Program-made: the position numbers and the translations under genes
Origin: Oscillospiraceae bacterium
GTDB lineage: Bacteria; Bacillota; Clostridia; Oscillospirales; Ruminococcaceae
NCBI GenBank assembly: GCA_024697725.1
Contig: JAILFE010000073.1
Location: 1 to 32,968 of the forward strand
DNA: 32,968 nucleotides
Direction of reading: 5' to 3'
Shown: positions 22,751-31,213 of the stretch, one piece after another
Layout of the letters: the number at the start of each line of letters is the position of its first letter
Position numbering within the stretch: the stretch's first letter is position 1
Notes under the pieces: model-generated
Database searches by the model: none
What the model was told of the DNA's origin: nothing
Seen by the model: the letters and a program-made list of their open reading frames with translations, nothing else

Positions 22751-23470
22751 ATGGACACTAAGCCGAAATACGCCAGAGTTCTTCTTAAACTCAGCGGAGA
22801 AGCCCTTGCGGGCGAAAAGAGATTTGGACTTGATTATTCCGTTATCGGCAGTATATGCAGCAGCGTGAAGAAATGCGCGGATGCCGGTGTGGAGATAGGT
22901 ATCGTTGTCGGAGGAGGCAATTTCTGGCGCGGACGATCAAGCGGCGCTATGGATCGCACCCGTGCGGATCACATCGGTATGCTCGCAACAACGATGAATG
23001 CCCTTGCTCTTGCGGATATACTCGAATCTATCGGTCTTGATGTGCGTGTGCAGACAGCTATCTCGATGCGCGAGGTCGCCGAGCCTTATATACGCAACAG
23101 AGCTGTCAGACATCTTCAGAAGGGGAGAGTCGTAATATTCGGATGCGGAACAGGCAATCCTTTCTTCTCGACAGATACGGCATCGTCGCTGCGCGCTGCC
23201 GAGATTGATGCAGATATCGTGCTGAAGGCTACAATGGTCGACGGCGTATACGACAAAGACCCAAAAAAATATCCCGATGCGGTCAGATTCGATGAGATAA
23301 CCTTCAATGATATACTTGTCAACAATATCGCTGTGATGGACAGTACAGCGGCTTCGATGTGCAAGGACAATCATATCCCTATCATGGTGTTCTCGCTTGA
23401 GGATCCCGACAATATCTACCGTGCCTGCATGGGTGAAAAGATAGGGACTCTGGTCATAGATAAGGATTAA
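22751..23470 (+). CDS. pyrH: UMP kinase PyrH
   Basis: This 239-residue amino-acid-kinase-fold enzyme converts UMP to UDP with ATP. Landmarks are [12 protein letters not shown] (about 9-20), [11 protein letters not shown] (about 49-59), the nucleotide/UMP region [31 protein letters not shown] (about 131-145) and [14 protein letters not shown] (about 166-179). The length is standard. ATG 22751 is chosen; a TTG directly before it is not needed, and AAAGGA lies 10 nt upstream of the ATG. It heads the widely conserved pyrH-frr-uppS-cdsA gene order. Confidence 0.98.
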   Translation: MDTKPKYARVLLKLSGEALAGEKRFGLDYSVIGSICSSVKKCADAGVEIGIVVGGGNFWRGRSSGAMDRTRADHIGMLATTMNALALADILESIGLDVRVQTAISMREVAEPYIRNRAVRHLQKGRVVIFGCGTGNPFFSTDTASSLRAAEIDADIVLKATMVDGVYDKDPKKYPDAVRFDEITFNDILVNNIAVMDSTAASMCKDNHIPIMVFSLEDPDNIYRACMGEKIGTLVIDKD

Positions 23471-23508
23471 CAGCAACCGGCAGACTGTATGAAAGGAAAT
23501 GTATTGAT

Positions 23509-24063
23509 ATGAATGAAAATGTCGAAAAATCAAAGGAAAAAATGGAAAAATGCCTCAAAAGCCTCACACATGAATACACAACGATAAGAGCGGGAAGAGC
23601 TAATCCCGCCGTACTCGATAAGGTATTCGTAGATTATTACGGATCGCCCACTCCGCTCAATCAGATGGCTGCTGTGTCCGTATCCGAGGCGAGGATACTC
23701 GTTATACAGCCGTGGGACAAATCATCCCTCAAAACGATCGAGAAGGCTATACAGGCATCGGATATCGGTATAAATCCCACAAATGACGGAAGCGTCATCC
23801 GCCTCGTATTCCCTCAGCTCAACGAGGAGCGCAGAAAAGAGCTCGTAAAGCAGATAAAGAAGATCTCGGAGGAAGCCAAGGTCACGATAAGAAATGTCCG
23901 CAGAGATGCGCTCGACAAGATCAAGGCTCAGAAAAAGAACAGCGAGATCACAGAGGATGACGTGAAGGATCTTGAAAAGGAGATGCAGAAGCTTACCGAC
24001 AAGTATATCGAAAATGTCGATAAGGTAGCTGCAGACAAGGAAAAGGAAATCATGTCTATCTGA
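23509..24063 (+). CDS. frr: Ribosome recycling factor
   Basis: This 184-residue protein is exactly the usual RRF length. It splits post-termination ribosomes together with EF-G. Typical segments are ATG-proximal KSKEKMEKCLKSL, TIRAGRANPAVLDKVFVDYYG (from about residue 26), then LVIQPWDKSSLKTIEKAI and the long helical ERRKELVKQIKKISEEAKV. GAAAGGAAA precedes ATG 23509. It follows pyrH by 38 nt in the same operon. Confidence 0.98.
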   Translation: MNENVEKSKEKMEKCLKSLTHEYTTIRAGRANPAVLDKVFVDYYGSPTPLNQMAAVSVSEARILVIQPWDKSSLKTIEKAIQASDIGINPTNDGSVIRLVFPQLNEERRKELVKQIKKISEEAKVTIRNVRRDALDKIKAQKKNSEITEDDVKDLEKEMQKLTDKYIENVDKVAADKEKEIMSI

Positions 24064-24078
24064 CAGGATCGGGGTTGT

Positions 24079-24795
24079 TTGACATTGAGTGATGGAACTT
24101 GTGTTCTGCCGCAGCATATCGGCATAATCATGGACGGAAACGGCAGATGGGCAAAAAAGCGCGGTATGCCGCGAAAGCTCGGGCATCGTGAGGGCGCTGC
24201 GGTATTTAAGAGAATAACCGATATCTGCAATGAGATCGGTATAAAATACCTGACGTTCTATGCTTTTTCAACAGAAAACCGCAAACGTCCGGAAGACGAG
24301 AAAAATGCGCTCATGGATCTGTTCGACAAATATCTTACCGATGTATGGGAACAGGTCGATAAAAATGTGAAGCTTGTTTTTCTCGGTGATAAATCGTATT
24401 TTTCCCCGTCACTCAGGGAGAAAATGATAAGGATCGAGGATGAATCGCGCAGCCATATCGGCATGACGCTGATGATAGCCATGAATTACGGCGGGAGAGA
24501 TGATATCATCTATGCCGCAAAAAAAACCGCAGAGCTTGTTTCCTCCGGATATATGAAGACAGAGGAGATAACCGAGGATACTTTTTCGGATATGCTTTAT
24601 ACGGCGGGAGCTCCCGATGTGGATCTTATGATACGCACCGGCGGGGAATACAGGCTCTCTAATTTTCTGATCTGGCAGTGCGCATATGCCGAGTTCTATT
24701 TTACCGATGTGCTCTGGCCCGATTTTGATAAAGCCGAGCTTGATAAGGCACTGGATTCCTTTGCATCAAGAAAACGCAGATTTGGAGGAGTATAA
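24079..24795 (+). CDS. uppS: Undecaprenyl diphosphate synthase (cis-prenyltransferase)
   Basis: This enzyme of about 238 residues adds isopentenyl units in cis to farnesyl diphosphate, giving the C55 carrier for peptidoglycan synthesis. It has the catalytic IIMDGNGRWAKKRG (about 14-27), LTFYAFSTENRKRP (about 58-71), and the C-terminal DLMIRTGGEYRLSNFLIWQCAYAEFYF region with conserved Arg and Glu. The start codon is TTG: 24079 or TTG 24085, both after AGGATCGGGG; no in-frame ATG precedes the conserved core. It stands between frr and cdsA, and dxr and ispG downstream make its isoprenoid precursors. Confidence 0.97.
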   Translation: MTLSDGTCVLPQHIGIIMDGNGRWAKKRGMPRKLGHREGAAVFKRITDICNEIGIKYLTFYAFSTENRKRPEDEKNALMDLFDKYLTDVWEQVDKNVKLVFLGDKSYFSPSLREKMIRIEDESRSHIGMTLMIAMNYGGRDDIIYAAKKTAELVSSGYMKTEEITEDTFSDMLYTAGAPDVDLMIRTGGEYRLSNFLIWQCAYAEFYFTDVLWPDFDKAELDKALDSFASRKRRFGGV

Positions 24796-24797
24796 TA

Positions 24798-25631
24798 TTG
24801 TTAAAACGTTCTGTCACGGCCTTCGTCGGGATTGCTATTGCAATATGCGTGCTTGTCTTTTCGTATACTCCTCTGTATCCACTGACAGTTGCGGCGCTTA
24901 TCGTAATAGCTCTCTATGAGCTTCTGAAGGCTGCCGACTGCCTGCAGTTCAAAGTACACAGCATAGGGTGCTGCATATACGGAGTGGTCATACCATTTAT
25001 CAGATATTATTTTGCGGATCTGCGCTGGCAGTACCTGCTTTCGACTTTATTCGGACTGCTTATGTTTGCGGGATATGTCGGGGATCACAAAAAACTGCCG
25101 TTTACCAAGCTCAGCAGTATGTTCGTGTTTACCTACGGTGTGACACTTTCGCTCAGCGGACTGGTAACAATATATAAGATAAGTCCCGAGCACGGCATAT
25201 CCTATGTTGTAATAACACTTGCATCTGCGTGGCTTTCCGATGCGGGAGCATACTTTGTCGGGACATTCTTCGGAAAACACAAGCTCTGTCCCGATATATC
25301 TCCGAAAAAGACGATCGAAGGGGCGGTCGGCGGAGTTATATCAAATATCCTCATACTTTGTCTGTACTGTTTCGGCTATTGCTGGTTCATGGCAGGCAGA
25401 GGCCATGCTTTTACCGTGAATTATGCGGCTGTTGTGACAGTAGGCGCGATCACATCGATACTCGGTATCATAGGTGATCTTACAGCCTCTCTGCTCAAGC
25501 GTGAGCATGATATCAAGGATTACGGCAATATAATGCCCGGACACGGCGGTATTATGGACAGATTCGACAGCGTTCTCTTTATAACGCCTTTTATGTCGAT
25601 GTTCCTTGCATATTTCGGGCTTTTCCATTGA
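24798..25631 (+). CDS. cdsA: Phosphatidate cytidylyltransferase CdsA
   Basis: This 277-residue integral membrane enzyme has about eight hydrophobic helices and makes CDP-diacylglycerol from phosphatidate and CTP for phospholipid synthesis. The family signature is present near the C-terminus: LLKREHDIKDYGNIMPGHGG, then IMDRFDSVLF (about 231-262). Earlier DAGAYFVGTFFGKHKL (about 148-163) and SPKKTIEGAVGG are also typical. The start is TTG 24798 with GGAGGAG 7 nt upstream; it is 2 nt after the uppS stop. It is followed by a strong hairpin before dxr. Confidence 0.96.
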   Translation: MLKRSVTAFVGIAIAICVLVFSYTPLYPLTVAALIVIALYELLKAADCLQFKVHSIGCCIYGVVIPFIRYYFADLRWQYLLSTLFGLLMFAGYVGDHKKLPFTKLSSMFVFTYGVTLSLSGLVTIYKISPEHGISYVVITLASAWLSDAGAYFVGTFFGKHKLCPDISPKKTIEGAVGGVISNILILCLYCFGYCWFMAGRGHAFTVNYAAVVTVGAITSILGIIGDLTASLLKREHDIKDYGNIMPGHGGIMDRFDSVLFITPFMSMFLAYFGLFH

Positions 25632-25648
25632 TATAATCATAGAAAAAA

Positions 25649-25673
25649 GGGCGTACATATGATATGTGCGCCC
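25649..25673 (+). promoter_or_regulatory. 12-bp hairpin between cdsA and dxr
   Basis: GGGCGTACATAT (25649-25660) and ATATGTGCGCCC (25662-25673) pair almost perfectly, with one wobble and a very tight loop. It is preceded by an A-run but followed by ATTTACAG, so it is not a clear terminator on the plus strand. It may be a processing site, pause or partial terminator inside the operon. Confidence 0.65.
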
Positions 25674-25708
25674 ATTTACAGTATTATCCGGGAGATAAGT
25701 GATAGATC

Positions 25709-26854
25709 ATGAAAAAAATAGCGATACTCGGTTCTACAGGCTCTATCGGTACTCAAACGCTCGATGTCTGCCGGCGCAGCGGTATAGAGGTATACTCCGC
25801 CGCGGCCGCCTCGAATACAAGGCTCCTTGCCGAGCAGGCAAGAGAATTCGGGATGAAAAAAGTCTGTATATTCAACAGTGACAAATATAATGAAATGAAG
25901 ACGCTGCTTGCAGATACGGATACATCCGTTGTCAGCGGCATGGAGGGGCTTTGTGAGCTTGCTTCAGATAAGATCACCGATCTGGTCGTCAATTCTGTTG
26001 TGGGTATGCTGGGACTTCTTCCAACGCTTACCGCTATTGAGAGCGGTCATGATGTTGCACTTGCAAATAAAGAAACTCTCGTCACGGGCGGACAGCTCGT
26101 TATGCCCGCTGCAAAAAAGCACGGCGTAAAGATCTATCCCATTGACAGTGAGCATTCTGCTATATTCCAGTGTCTTCAGGGAAACAAGGCATCTCAGCTC
26201 AGAAGCATTATCCTTACCGCTTCGGGAGGTCCGTTCTTCGGGAAAAATAAGGATGAACTCAAAAATGTGACTGCAGAGCAGGCTCTCTCACATCCGAACT
26301 GGAGCATGGGCAGCAAGATCACGATAGATTCCGCTACCATGATGAACAAGGGACTGGAGCTGATCGAAGCAAAATGGCTGTTCGGTGTTGATACGGAGCA
26401 GATAAATATAATCATCCACCGCCAGAGCGTTATCCATTCCGCTGTGGAATACAATGACGGCGCTGTGATCGCACAGCTCGGCATACCTGATATGCGCATA
26501 CCGATAAGCTATGCGCTGATGTATCCCGACAGACCGGACAGCGGACTCAAAAGATTATCTCTTACCGATTACGGTACGCTCACCTTTGAAAAACCCGATT
26601 ATGACACATTTGACTGTCTGCGTGCCTGCGTGAACGCTGCAAAGGAAGGCGGGGATCGTCCCTGCATCGCAAACGGCATAAACGAGATCGCTGTACGGAT
26701 GTTCCTCGACGGAAAGATACCGTTCCTTCGTATCGGTGAGCTCGTTGAAAAGGGCGTATGCACGCTTCCTGTATTCGATGTGAGCAGCTATGACGGAGTC
26801 TGCGCCGCTGACAGTGCGGCAAGAGAATTTGCACAGAAAGAGGTTATCGGATGA
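25709..26854 (+). CDS. dxr: 1-deoxy-D-xylulose 5-phosphate reductoisomerase
   Basis: This 381-residue enzyme makes MEP from DXP with NADPH, the committed step of non-mevalonate isoprenoid synthesis. Seen are the NADPH motif ILGSTGSIGTQTLDV (about 5-20), ALANKETLVTGG (about 117-128), PIDSEHSAIFQC (about 148-159), LTASGGPFF, the substrate/metal region HPNWSMGSKITIDSATMMNKG and HRQSVIHSAVEY. The length is normal. ATG 25709 follows GGGAGATAAG. Its stop overlaps the start of rseP (ATGA), so the two are translationally coupled. Confidence 0.98.
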   Translation: MKKIAILGSTGSIGTQTLDVCRRSGIEVYSAAAASNTRLLAEQAREFGMKKVCIFNSDKYNEMKTLLADTDTSVVSGMEGLCELASDKITDLVVNSVVGMLGLLPTLTAIESGHDVALANKETLVTGGQLVMPAAKKHGVKIYPIDSEHSAIFQCLQGNKASQLRSIILTASGGPFFGKNKDELKNVTAEQALSHPNWSMGSKITIDSATMMNKGLELIEAKWLFGVDTEQINIIIHRQSVIHSAVEYNDGAVIAQLGIPDMRIPISYALMYPDRPDSGLKRLSLTDYGTLTFEKPDYDTFDCLRACVNAAKEGGDRPCIANGINEIAVRMFLDGKIPFLRIGELVEKGVCTLPVFDVSSYDGVCAADSAAREFAQKEVIG

Positions 26855-27978
26855 ACAGTGTTATCTCAATTCTTGTAGGCATACTGATGTTTTCTGTTAT
26901 CATCGTTATCCACGAGGGCGGGCATTTCTATGCAGCGCGTTTCTGCGGGATACCTGTCAAGGAATTTGCGATAGGCATGGGACCTGTCATATTCAAAAAG
27001 CAGGGAAAGCAGACGCTTTTTACGGTAAGAGCGTTCCCGGTCGGCGGATTCTGTGCAATGGATGAGGATGAAGAAGCTGTCGATGAAAACAGCTTCCGCA
27101 GCAAGCCTGTCTGGAAGCGGATGATAGTGATCGTTGCGGGAGCATTCATGAATCTGGTGCTGGGATTTGTTATAGCTGTGATATTCCATCTTGTGAGCGG
27201 TATCGGCATAACATCGACGATAGCGGCGTTTTCGGATAATTCCGCATCACAGAAGGCAGGACTTATGATAAACGACGATATCGTAAAGATAAACGGCATG
27301 AGAGTGTTCAGCTCGGGCGATATCATCTATGCCCTTCGCAGTGATGAGGACGGCGTTATTGATTTTGTAGTCCGCAGAAACGGTCAGCTCATTGCAATAA
27401 ACGATGTGAGATTTGAGATGGAAATGAGCGAACAGACGCAGAAGCCTGTTCTGAAATATGATTTCAAAGTGTATTCGGAGAAGATAACAGCCGCAAATCT
27501 CATACCATACGGCTTTAAAACAGCAGCTTATGATGCAAGGATCGTGATTTTGTCGCTTCGTGACCTGATACGCGGAAAATACGGTATAAACGACCTCAGC
27601 GGTCCTGTCGGTATCGTAACGGTGATATCAGAAGCGGCTACTCCTGAGGGCATAGACTGGGATTTTATCCTTGAACTGGCTGCACTCATCAGCATCAACA
27701 TCGGTATATTCAATCTGCTGCCTCTGCCAGCGCTTGACGGCGGAAGATTCGTCTTTCTCCTTATAGAATTGTTCAGAAAAAAGCAGCTGAAGGCAGAGAC
27801 TGAGGGAATGATCCACTTTGTCGGTCTGGCTCTGCTGCTGATACTCATGGTCGCAGTAACATTCAATGATATCAAGAATCTGGCAAAGCGCAGCGACGCA
27901 GACGAAAGAGCATCGGTGCGCATATGCCGGACATATGAGACGGGAGGGATCTCTTATGCGCAGAGTACGGCCCGTTAA
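26851..27978 (+). CDS. rseP: RseP-type site-2 intramembrane metalloprotease
   Basis: This 375-residue membrane protease of the M50B family has the zinc site HEGGH (residues 21-25) in the first TM helix, and the second ligand region NLLPLPALDGGRF (about 289-301) with the conserved LDGG. A PDZ domain sits between (about 120-190, GIGITSTIAA...AGLMINDDIVKING). It cuts transmembrane helices, for example anti-sigma factors or leftover signal peptides. The C-terminal tail of about 25 residues after the last TM arises where the gene runs 23 nt into ispG. The first motif glycine instead of leucine (HEGGH, not HELGH) is a mild variation. It has the usual place between dxr and ispG. Confidence 0.95.
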   Translation: MNSVISILVGILMFSVIIVIHEGGHFYAARFCGIPVKEFAIGMGPVIFKKQGKQTLFTVRAFPVGGFCAMDEDEEAVDENSFRSKPVWKRMIVIVAGAFMNLVLGFVIAVIFHLVSGIGITSTIAAFSDNSASQKAGLMINDDIVKINGMRVFSSGDIIYALRSDEDGVIDFVVRRNGQLIAINDVRFEMEMSEQTQKPVLKYDFKVYSEKITAANLIPYGFKTAAYDARIVILSLRDLIRGKYGINDLSGPVGIVTVISEAATPEGIDWDFILELAALISINIGIFNLLPLPALDGGRFVFLLIELFRKKQLKAETEGMIHFVGLALLLILMVAVTFNDIKNLAKRSDADERASVRICRTYETGGISYAQSTAR

Positions 27979-28993
27979 GATCAAGGACTGCATACTTGAC
28001 GGAAAGAAAATATATATCCAGTCAATGCTGAATGTTCCCTCATACGATATAGAGGGGAGCGTCAGACAGGCGTGCGAGCTTGAAAAGGCGGGCTGTGATA
28101 TAATTCGCGCCGCGATACCCGACACGGCAGCTCTTGACCTGATACCTGCGATAAAGAAAAAGATATCTGTACCGCTTGTCGCTGATATACACTTCGATCA
28201 CCGCCTTGCCATAGGCAGCGCCGAAAGAGGGATCGACAAGATACGCATAAATCCCGGTAATATCGGCAGTGATGAAAATGTCAAAAAGGTCGCGGATATA
28301 TGCCGGGAAAAGAATATACCGATACGCATCGGCGTGAACTCGGGTTCGCTTGAAAAGCATATCCTCGAGGAATTCGGTTCACCGACTGCCGAGGCTCTTG
28401 TAAAAAGTGCGCTTTATCATGTGTCACTGCTTGAAAAATTCGATTTCGGAGATATCGTTATATCACTAAAATCATCCGATGTACCGACTATGATAAAAGC
28501 ATACCGTCTGCTTGCCGAAAAGACCGATCATCCTCTGCATCTCGGAGTTACAGAGGCGGGAACGGAACGAATGGGTATAATCAAATCTGCGGTGGGGATA
28601 GGTTCACTGCTTTGTGACGGCATCGGAGAAACGATACGTGTTTCACTTACCGATGACCCGATCAAGGAAGTATATGCAGCAAAGGATATACTAAGTGCAG
28701 TAGGGAAGGGGAACGGAGTTCAGCTCATATCCTGCCCTACCTGCGGACGCACCCGGATAGATCTTATCGGTCTTGCAAAGCGCGTTGAAGAGGCTGTAAA
28801 GGATATAGAAAAGAATATCACGGTCGCTGTTATGGGATGTGTCGTCAATGGCCCCGGAGAAGCCCGTGAAGCCGATATCGGAGTTGCAGGCGGCGACGGG
28901 ATGGGACTTATATTCCGCAAAGGAGAGATCATCCGCAAGGTGAACGAGAATGAGATCGTTCCCGCATTGCTCGAAGAGATCGACAGACTCTGA
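27956..28993 (+). CDS. ispG: 4-hydroxy-3-methylbut-2-enyl diphosphate synthase IspG
   Basis: This 345-residue [4Fe-4S] enzyme converts MEcPP to HMBPP in the MEP pathway. Cluster cysteines are in SCPTCGRTRIDL (about 260-271) and GCVVNGPGEAREADIG (about 295-310). Typical TIM-barrel segments are VPLVADIHFDHRLA and KIRINPGNIGSDE. The family start lies at ATG 27956 (MRRVRPVKIKDCILDG), with GGGAGG about 8 nt before; earlier in-frame starts at 27866 fall inside rseP and are rejected. It depends on Fe-S clusters, for which the SUF genes at the window start provide the machinery. It is the last gene of the operon. Confidence 0.97.
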   Translation: MRRVRPVKIKDCILDGKKIYIQSMLNVPSYDIEGSVRQACELEKAGCDIIRAAIPDTAALDLIPAIKKKISVPLVADIHFDHRLAIGSAERGIDKIRINPGNIGSDENVKKVADICREKNIPIRIGVNSGSLEKHILEEFGSPTAEALVKSALYHVSLLEKFDFGDIVISLKSSDVPTMIKAYRLLAEKTDHPLHLGVTEAGTERMGIIKSAVGIGSLLCDGIGETIRVSLTDDPIKEVYAAKDILSAVGKGNGVQLISCPTCGRTRIDLIGLAKRVEEAVKDIEKNITVAVMGCVVNGPGEAREADIGVAGGDGMGLIFRKGEIIRKVNENEIVPALLEEIDRL

Positions 28994-29014
28994 CAGAGCA
29001 ATATCAAAAAAATA

Positions 29015-29043
29015 TTGACATTCATAAAATGATGATGTATAAT
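29015..29043 (+). promoter_or_regulatory. Perfect consensus promoter for H1-tail/SCP2 protein
   Basis: TTGACA (29015-29020), a 17-bp spacer and TATAAT (29038-29043) are perfect. An inverted repeat CAATAT/ATATTG (28999-29004 and 29012-29017) overlaps the -35 and could be an operator. The leader to ATG 29175 is about 125 nt. Confidence 0.88.
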
Positions 29044-29056
29044 ACAATTGCAGGTT

Positions 29057-29145
29057 GATCCGGAAATATTGTTATGCCGATCGGTGTCTGCATATTGCCG
29101 GACGCATGACAAGCAGAATGATCAATAATCAATACGATCCGGAAA
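29057..29145 (+). promoter_or_regulatory. Structured leader RNA with alternative pairing
   Basis: In the leader, TCCGG-A-AATAT (29059-29069) pairs with ATATT-G-CCGGA (29092-29102), ten pairs around one mismatch, with a loop containing the palindrome CCGATCGG. GATCCGGAAA is repeated exactly at 29057-29066 and 29136-29145. The 3' arm CCGGA could therefore pair with either copy, and the second copy lies shortly before the CGGAGG ribosome binding site. No known riboswitch class is recognised. Confidence 0.5.
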
Positions 29146-29174
29146 AACAATAAATTTATCGGAGGATTTTTATT

Positions 29175-29594
29175 ATGGCAACAAAAGCAAAAAAGCCCGC
29201 AGCAGAAGAAAACAAGGCGGCTTCCGATGCAGTAAAGCCCAAGCGTACAAAAAAAGCTGCTGCAAAGCCCGCAGAGGCAACACCATATGAGACAGTAGTT
29301 GCTGCCGCAGCAAAGAAGGCAGAAAAAGCAAAGGCAAGTACTGATTTTGCTACAGAAGTCACACTTACAGGTACAGTTGAAGGAAAGTTCTATGTAAAGG
29401 TATCAGACGGAAAGGTCGATGTTCAGCCTTATGACTACAAGGGCGCTGCTCTTACAGTTACAGTTGATTCCGATGCCTTCAATGAGCTCATTGAAGGCAA
29501 ACTCACCGCAAGCTCGGCAGTTGAGTCCGGAAAGCTCGAAATGACAGGACGCGCAAGCCTTATGGTCGCATTCCGTAATATACTCTTTGCCTGA
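29175..29594 (+). CDS. Small protein with histone-H1-like Lys/Ala tail and SCP2-like domain
   Basis: This 139-residue protein has two parts. Residues 1-55 are rich in Lys, Ala, Pro and Glu (TKAKKPAA, RTKKAAAKPAEA, AAAAKKAEKAKA), like eukaryotic H1 tails and bacterial AlgP/HctB-type nucleoid proteins. Residues about 58-139 resemble the C-terminal half of SCP2 sterol-carrier-like domains: strands GTVEGKFYVKVSDGKVDVQ and AALTVTVDSDAFNELIEGK, then SAVESGKLEMTGRASLMVAFRNIL. SCP2-like folds bind lipids or other hydrophobic ligands. No signal peptide. CGGAGGATTTTTATT precedes the ATG. A perfect promoter, an efficient terminator and a rather biased codon set suggest high expression (inference). DNA or RNA binding by the tail is possible but unproven. 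Confidence 0.78.
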   Translation: MATKAKKPAAEENKAASDAVKPKRTKKAAAKPAEATPYETVVAAAAKKAEKAKASTDFATEVTLTGTVEGKFYVKVSDGKVDVQPYDYKGAALTVTVDSDAFNELIEGKLTASSAVESGKLEMTGRASLMVAFRNILFA

Positions 29595-29620
29595 AACGGC
29601 AGACATTATTCCGGTCAAAT

Positions 29621-29661
29621 CAAAAATCCTCCTTTGTTTTTATGCAAAGGAGGATTTTTTG
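29621..29661. terminator. Convergent terminator between SCP2-like and DUF4097 genes
   Basis: AAAAATCCTCCTTTG (29622-29636) pairs perfectly with CAAAGGAGGATTTTT (29645-29659), 15 bp with an 8-nt loop. T-runs follow in both directions. Confidence 0.95.
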
Positions 29662-29682
29662 GTGATATGCAATGCGTTATCT

Positions 29683-31182
29683 TTATCTGTTGAATTCTAT
29701 ATTCACATCTCCGGAGGTAGTATTGACGACTATATTTTTTGATGCGCCGGCACCGGATGTATTTTCGATATTTGAATCTCCGGATGAGGTATTGACAGAT
29801 ATTGAGTAATTACTTTTATTATCGATCATTTCTATCTCGACGTCTCCGGAGGATGCCTCGACAGATATCGTATCGGATATATCGACATCCCTGAGCTTTG
29901 TTTCGCCAGATGAAGAGATACGGTTGATCTTGTTTGCCTTTATATCGCTGCCTGTGAGACTACCGGATGAGGATTGCAGCTTCACATCAGTGATGCTCTC
30001 GATCTCGGATGCGGATATATCCCCGCTTGTGGTAAGTATCTCTATCTTTTCCGAAGTGATTATATCACTGATACTTATTGTGCCCGCAGATGAATTTGCG
30101 GTAAGATAGGATCCGACTTTGAGATCATCGAGCTGTATATTTCCGGATGATGCCCAGAATTCAGCGGATTTTTCGGCTCTGAGCCTGTTCAGATTAATAT
30201 TTCCGGAGGATGCCGTTATTGAAAAATCGCTTCCCGATTTCACATCATCAACTTCAATACTGCCAGCAGTCGTTCTGAGCGATATCGAACCCCCGGCTGT
30301 TGTGTTCTCCATAGTAATAGCGCCCGAACCTGCTTCGGAATATATTGATCTGTCAATATCTATCCCTTCGATACTGATAGCGCCCGAGGACGATTTGGCA
30401 GTGAGATCTTCAAGTGTGCCTTCTGGGACTGTGATGTTTATGCAGTAATAATCATCATCTAAATTAACATTTGTATTATTGTTTCTTCTGAATGTCAGTG
30501 AGTCGCCCGATTCGGATATATCATACATCGGATTCGAGTTGTAGTCATAGTAGTCGATTATTATCCTGTCAACTGAGGATTCTGATATGTTGACATCATC
30601 GGCGGATATTTCGATATTGAGAGTATTGATATCGCCCGAGGCTGCGTACTCTATAAATGACCTCGCCGGTATGGGCAGCATCTTTCCTAAATTCCCGAAA
30701 ACTTTTGAGATTACAGTACGACCCGCTCCCAGCACTATGAGCGCCAGTATGATATATCTCAGTTTGAACCTTCTGTTCCTTTTCGGTGCTGCAGGAGGCT
30801 GAGCTGCGGATGTATACTGAACAGCTTTATTTTCGGACTTTTCTGCAACGACCATTTTCTCGGGATATCTTTCCACAGTGATCTCAGGATTTTCACGCGG
30901 TTTCTCTAATGTATCGTCATGCTTTTGCAGATCAATCATCTTGCCTTTATCAACAGCCTGCTTGTATCTGACAAGACGCGGATCTGCTCTGTCGCCGTAA
31001 TAATTATCGGCGGTCAGCTCTTCGGTCTGTGTCTGTGTGCTGACGGGATCGGTCCTTTCCTGCATATGTATTATATTATCACTGCTGTTCGTGACAGCTG
31101 TCACATTGTCCGCAGCCGCTGCGGATACATTGACATTTTCATTTTTATTCTTGTATTTTTCCTTATTAAGGCTTATACTCAT
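29683..31182 (-). CDS. DUF4097-type beta-repeat membrane protein
   Basis: This protein has 499 residues. Residues 1-138 are a polar, probably disordered cytoplasmic region (Asn/Thr/Glu-rich) ending in a basic patch KRNRRFK. One TM helix follows (about 141-158, YIILALIVLGAG). The rest is outside the cell and holds at least twelve degenerate repeats of about 20-22 residues, each centred on a turn such as SSGAI, GSGAI, TAGSI, SSGNI, TSGDI or SSGDV. This is the pattern of DUF4097/putative adhesin beta-solenoids. No catalytic site is visible. ATG 31182 is chosen because AAGGTGGTG precedes it; a GTG at 31194 would place the start inside that site. It follows the AraC-type gene by 31 nt, so both likely share one transcript. 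Confidence 0.87.
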   Translation of the reverse strand: MSISLNKEKYKNKNENVNVSAAAADNVTAVTNSSDNIIHMQERTDPVSTQTQTEELTADNYYGDRADPRLVRYKQAVDKGKMIDLQKHDDTLEKPRENPEITVERYPEKMVVAEKSENKAVQYTSAAQPPAAPKRNRRFKLRYIILALIVLGAGRTVISKVFGNLGKMLPIPARSFIEYAASGDINTLNIEISADDVNISESSVDRIIIDYYDYNSNPMYDISESGDSLTFRRNNNTNVNLDDDYYCINITVPEGTLEDLTAKSSSGAISIEGIDIDRSIYSEAGSGAITMENTTAGGSISLRTTAGSIEVDDVKSGSDFSITASSGNINLNRLRAEKSAEFWASSGNIQLDDLKVGSYLTANSSAGTISISDIITSEKIEILTTSGDISASEIESITDVKLQSSSGSLTGSDIKANKINRISSSGETKLRDVDISDTISVEASSGDVEIEMIDNKSNYSISVNTSSGDSNIENTSGAGASKNIVVNTTSGDVNIEFNR

Positions 31183-31213
31183 AAATAACACCACCTTCTG
31201 ATTTATATGCCGA

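Noticed and set aside
29683-30600. Repeated DNA pattern in the DUF4097 gene as a possible CRISPR or tandem repeat
   Set aside because: The repeats are similar at protein level (SSG turns) but diverged in DNA, with no constant spacer structure.
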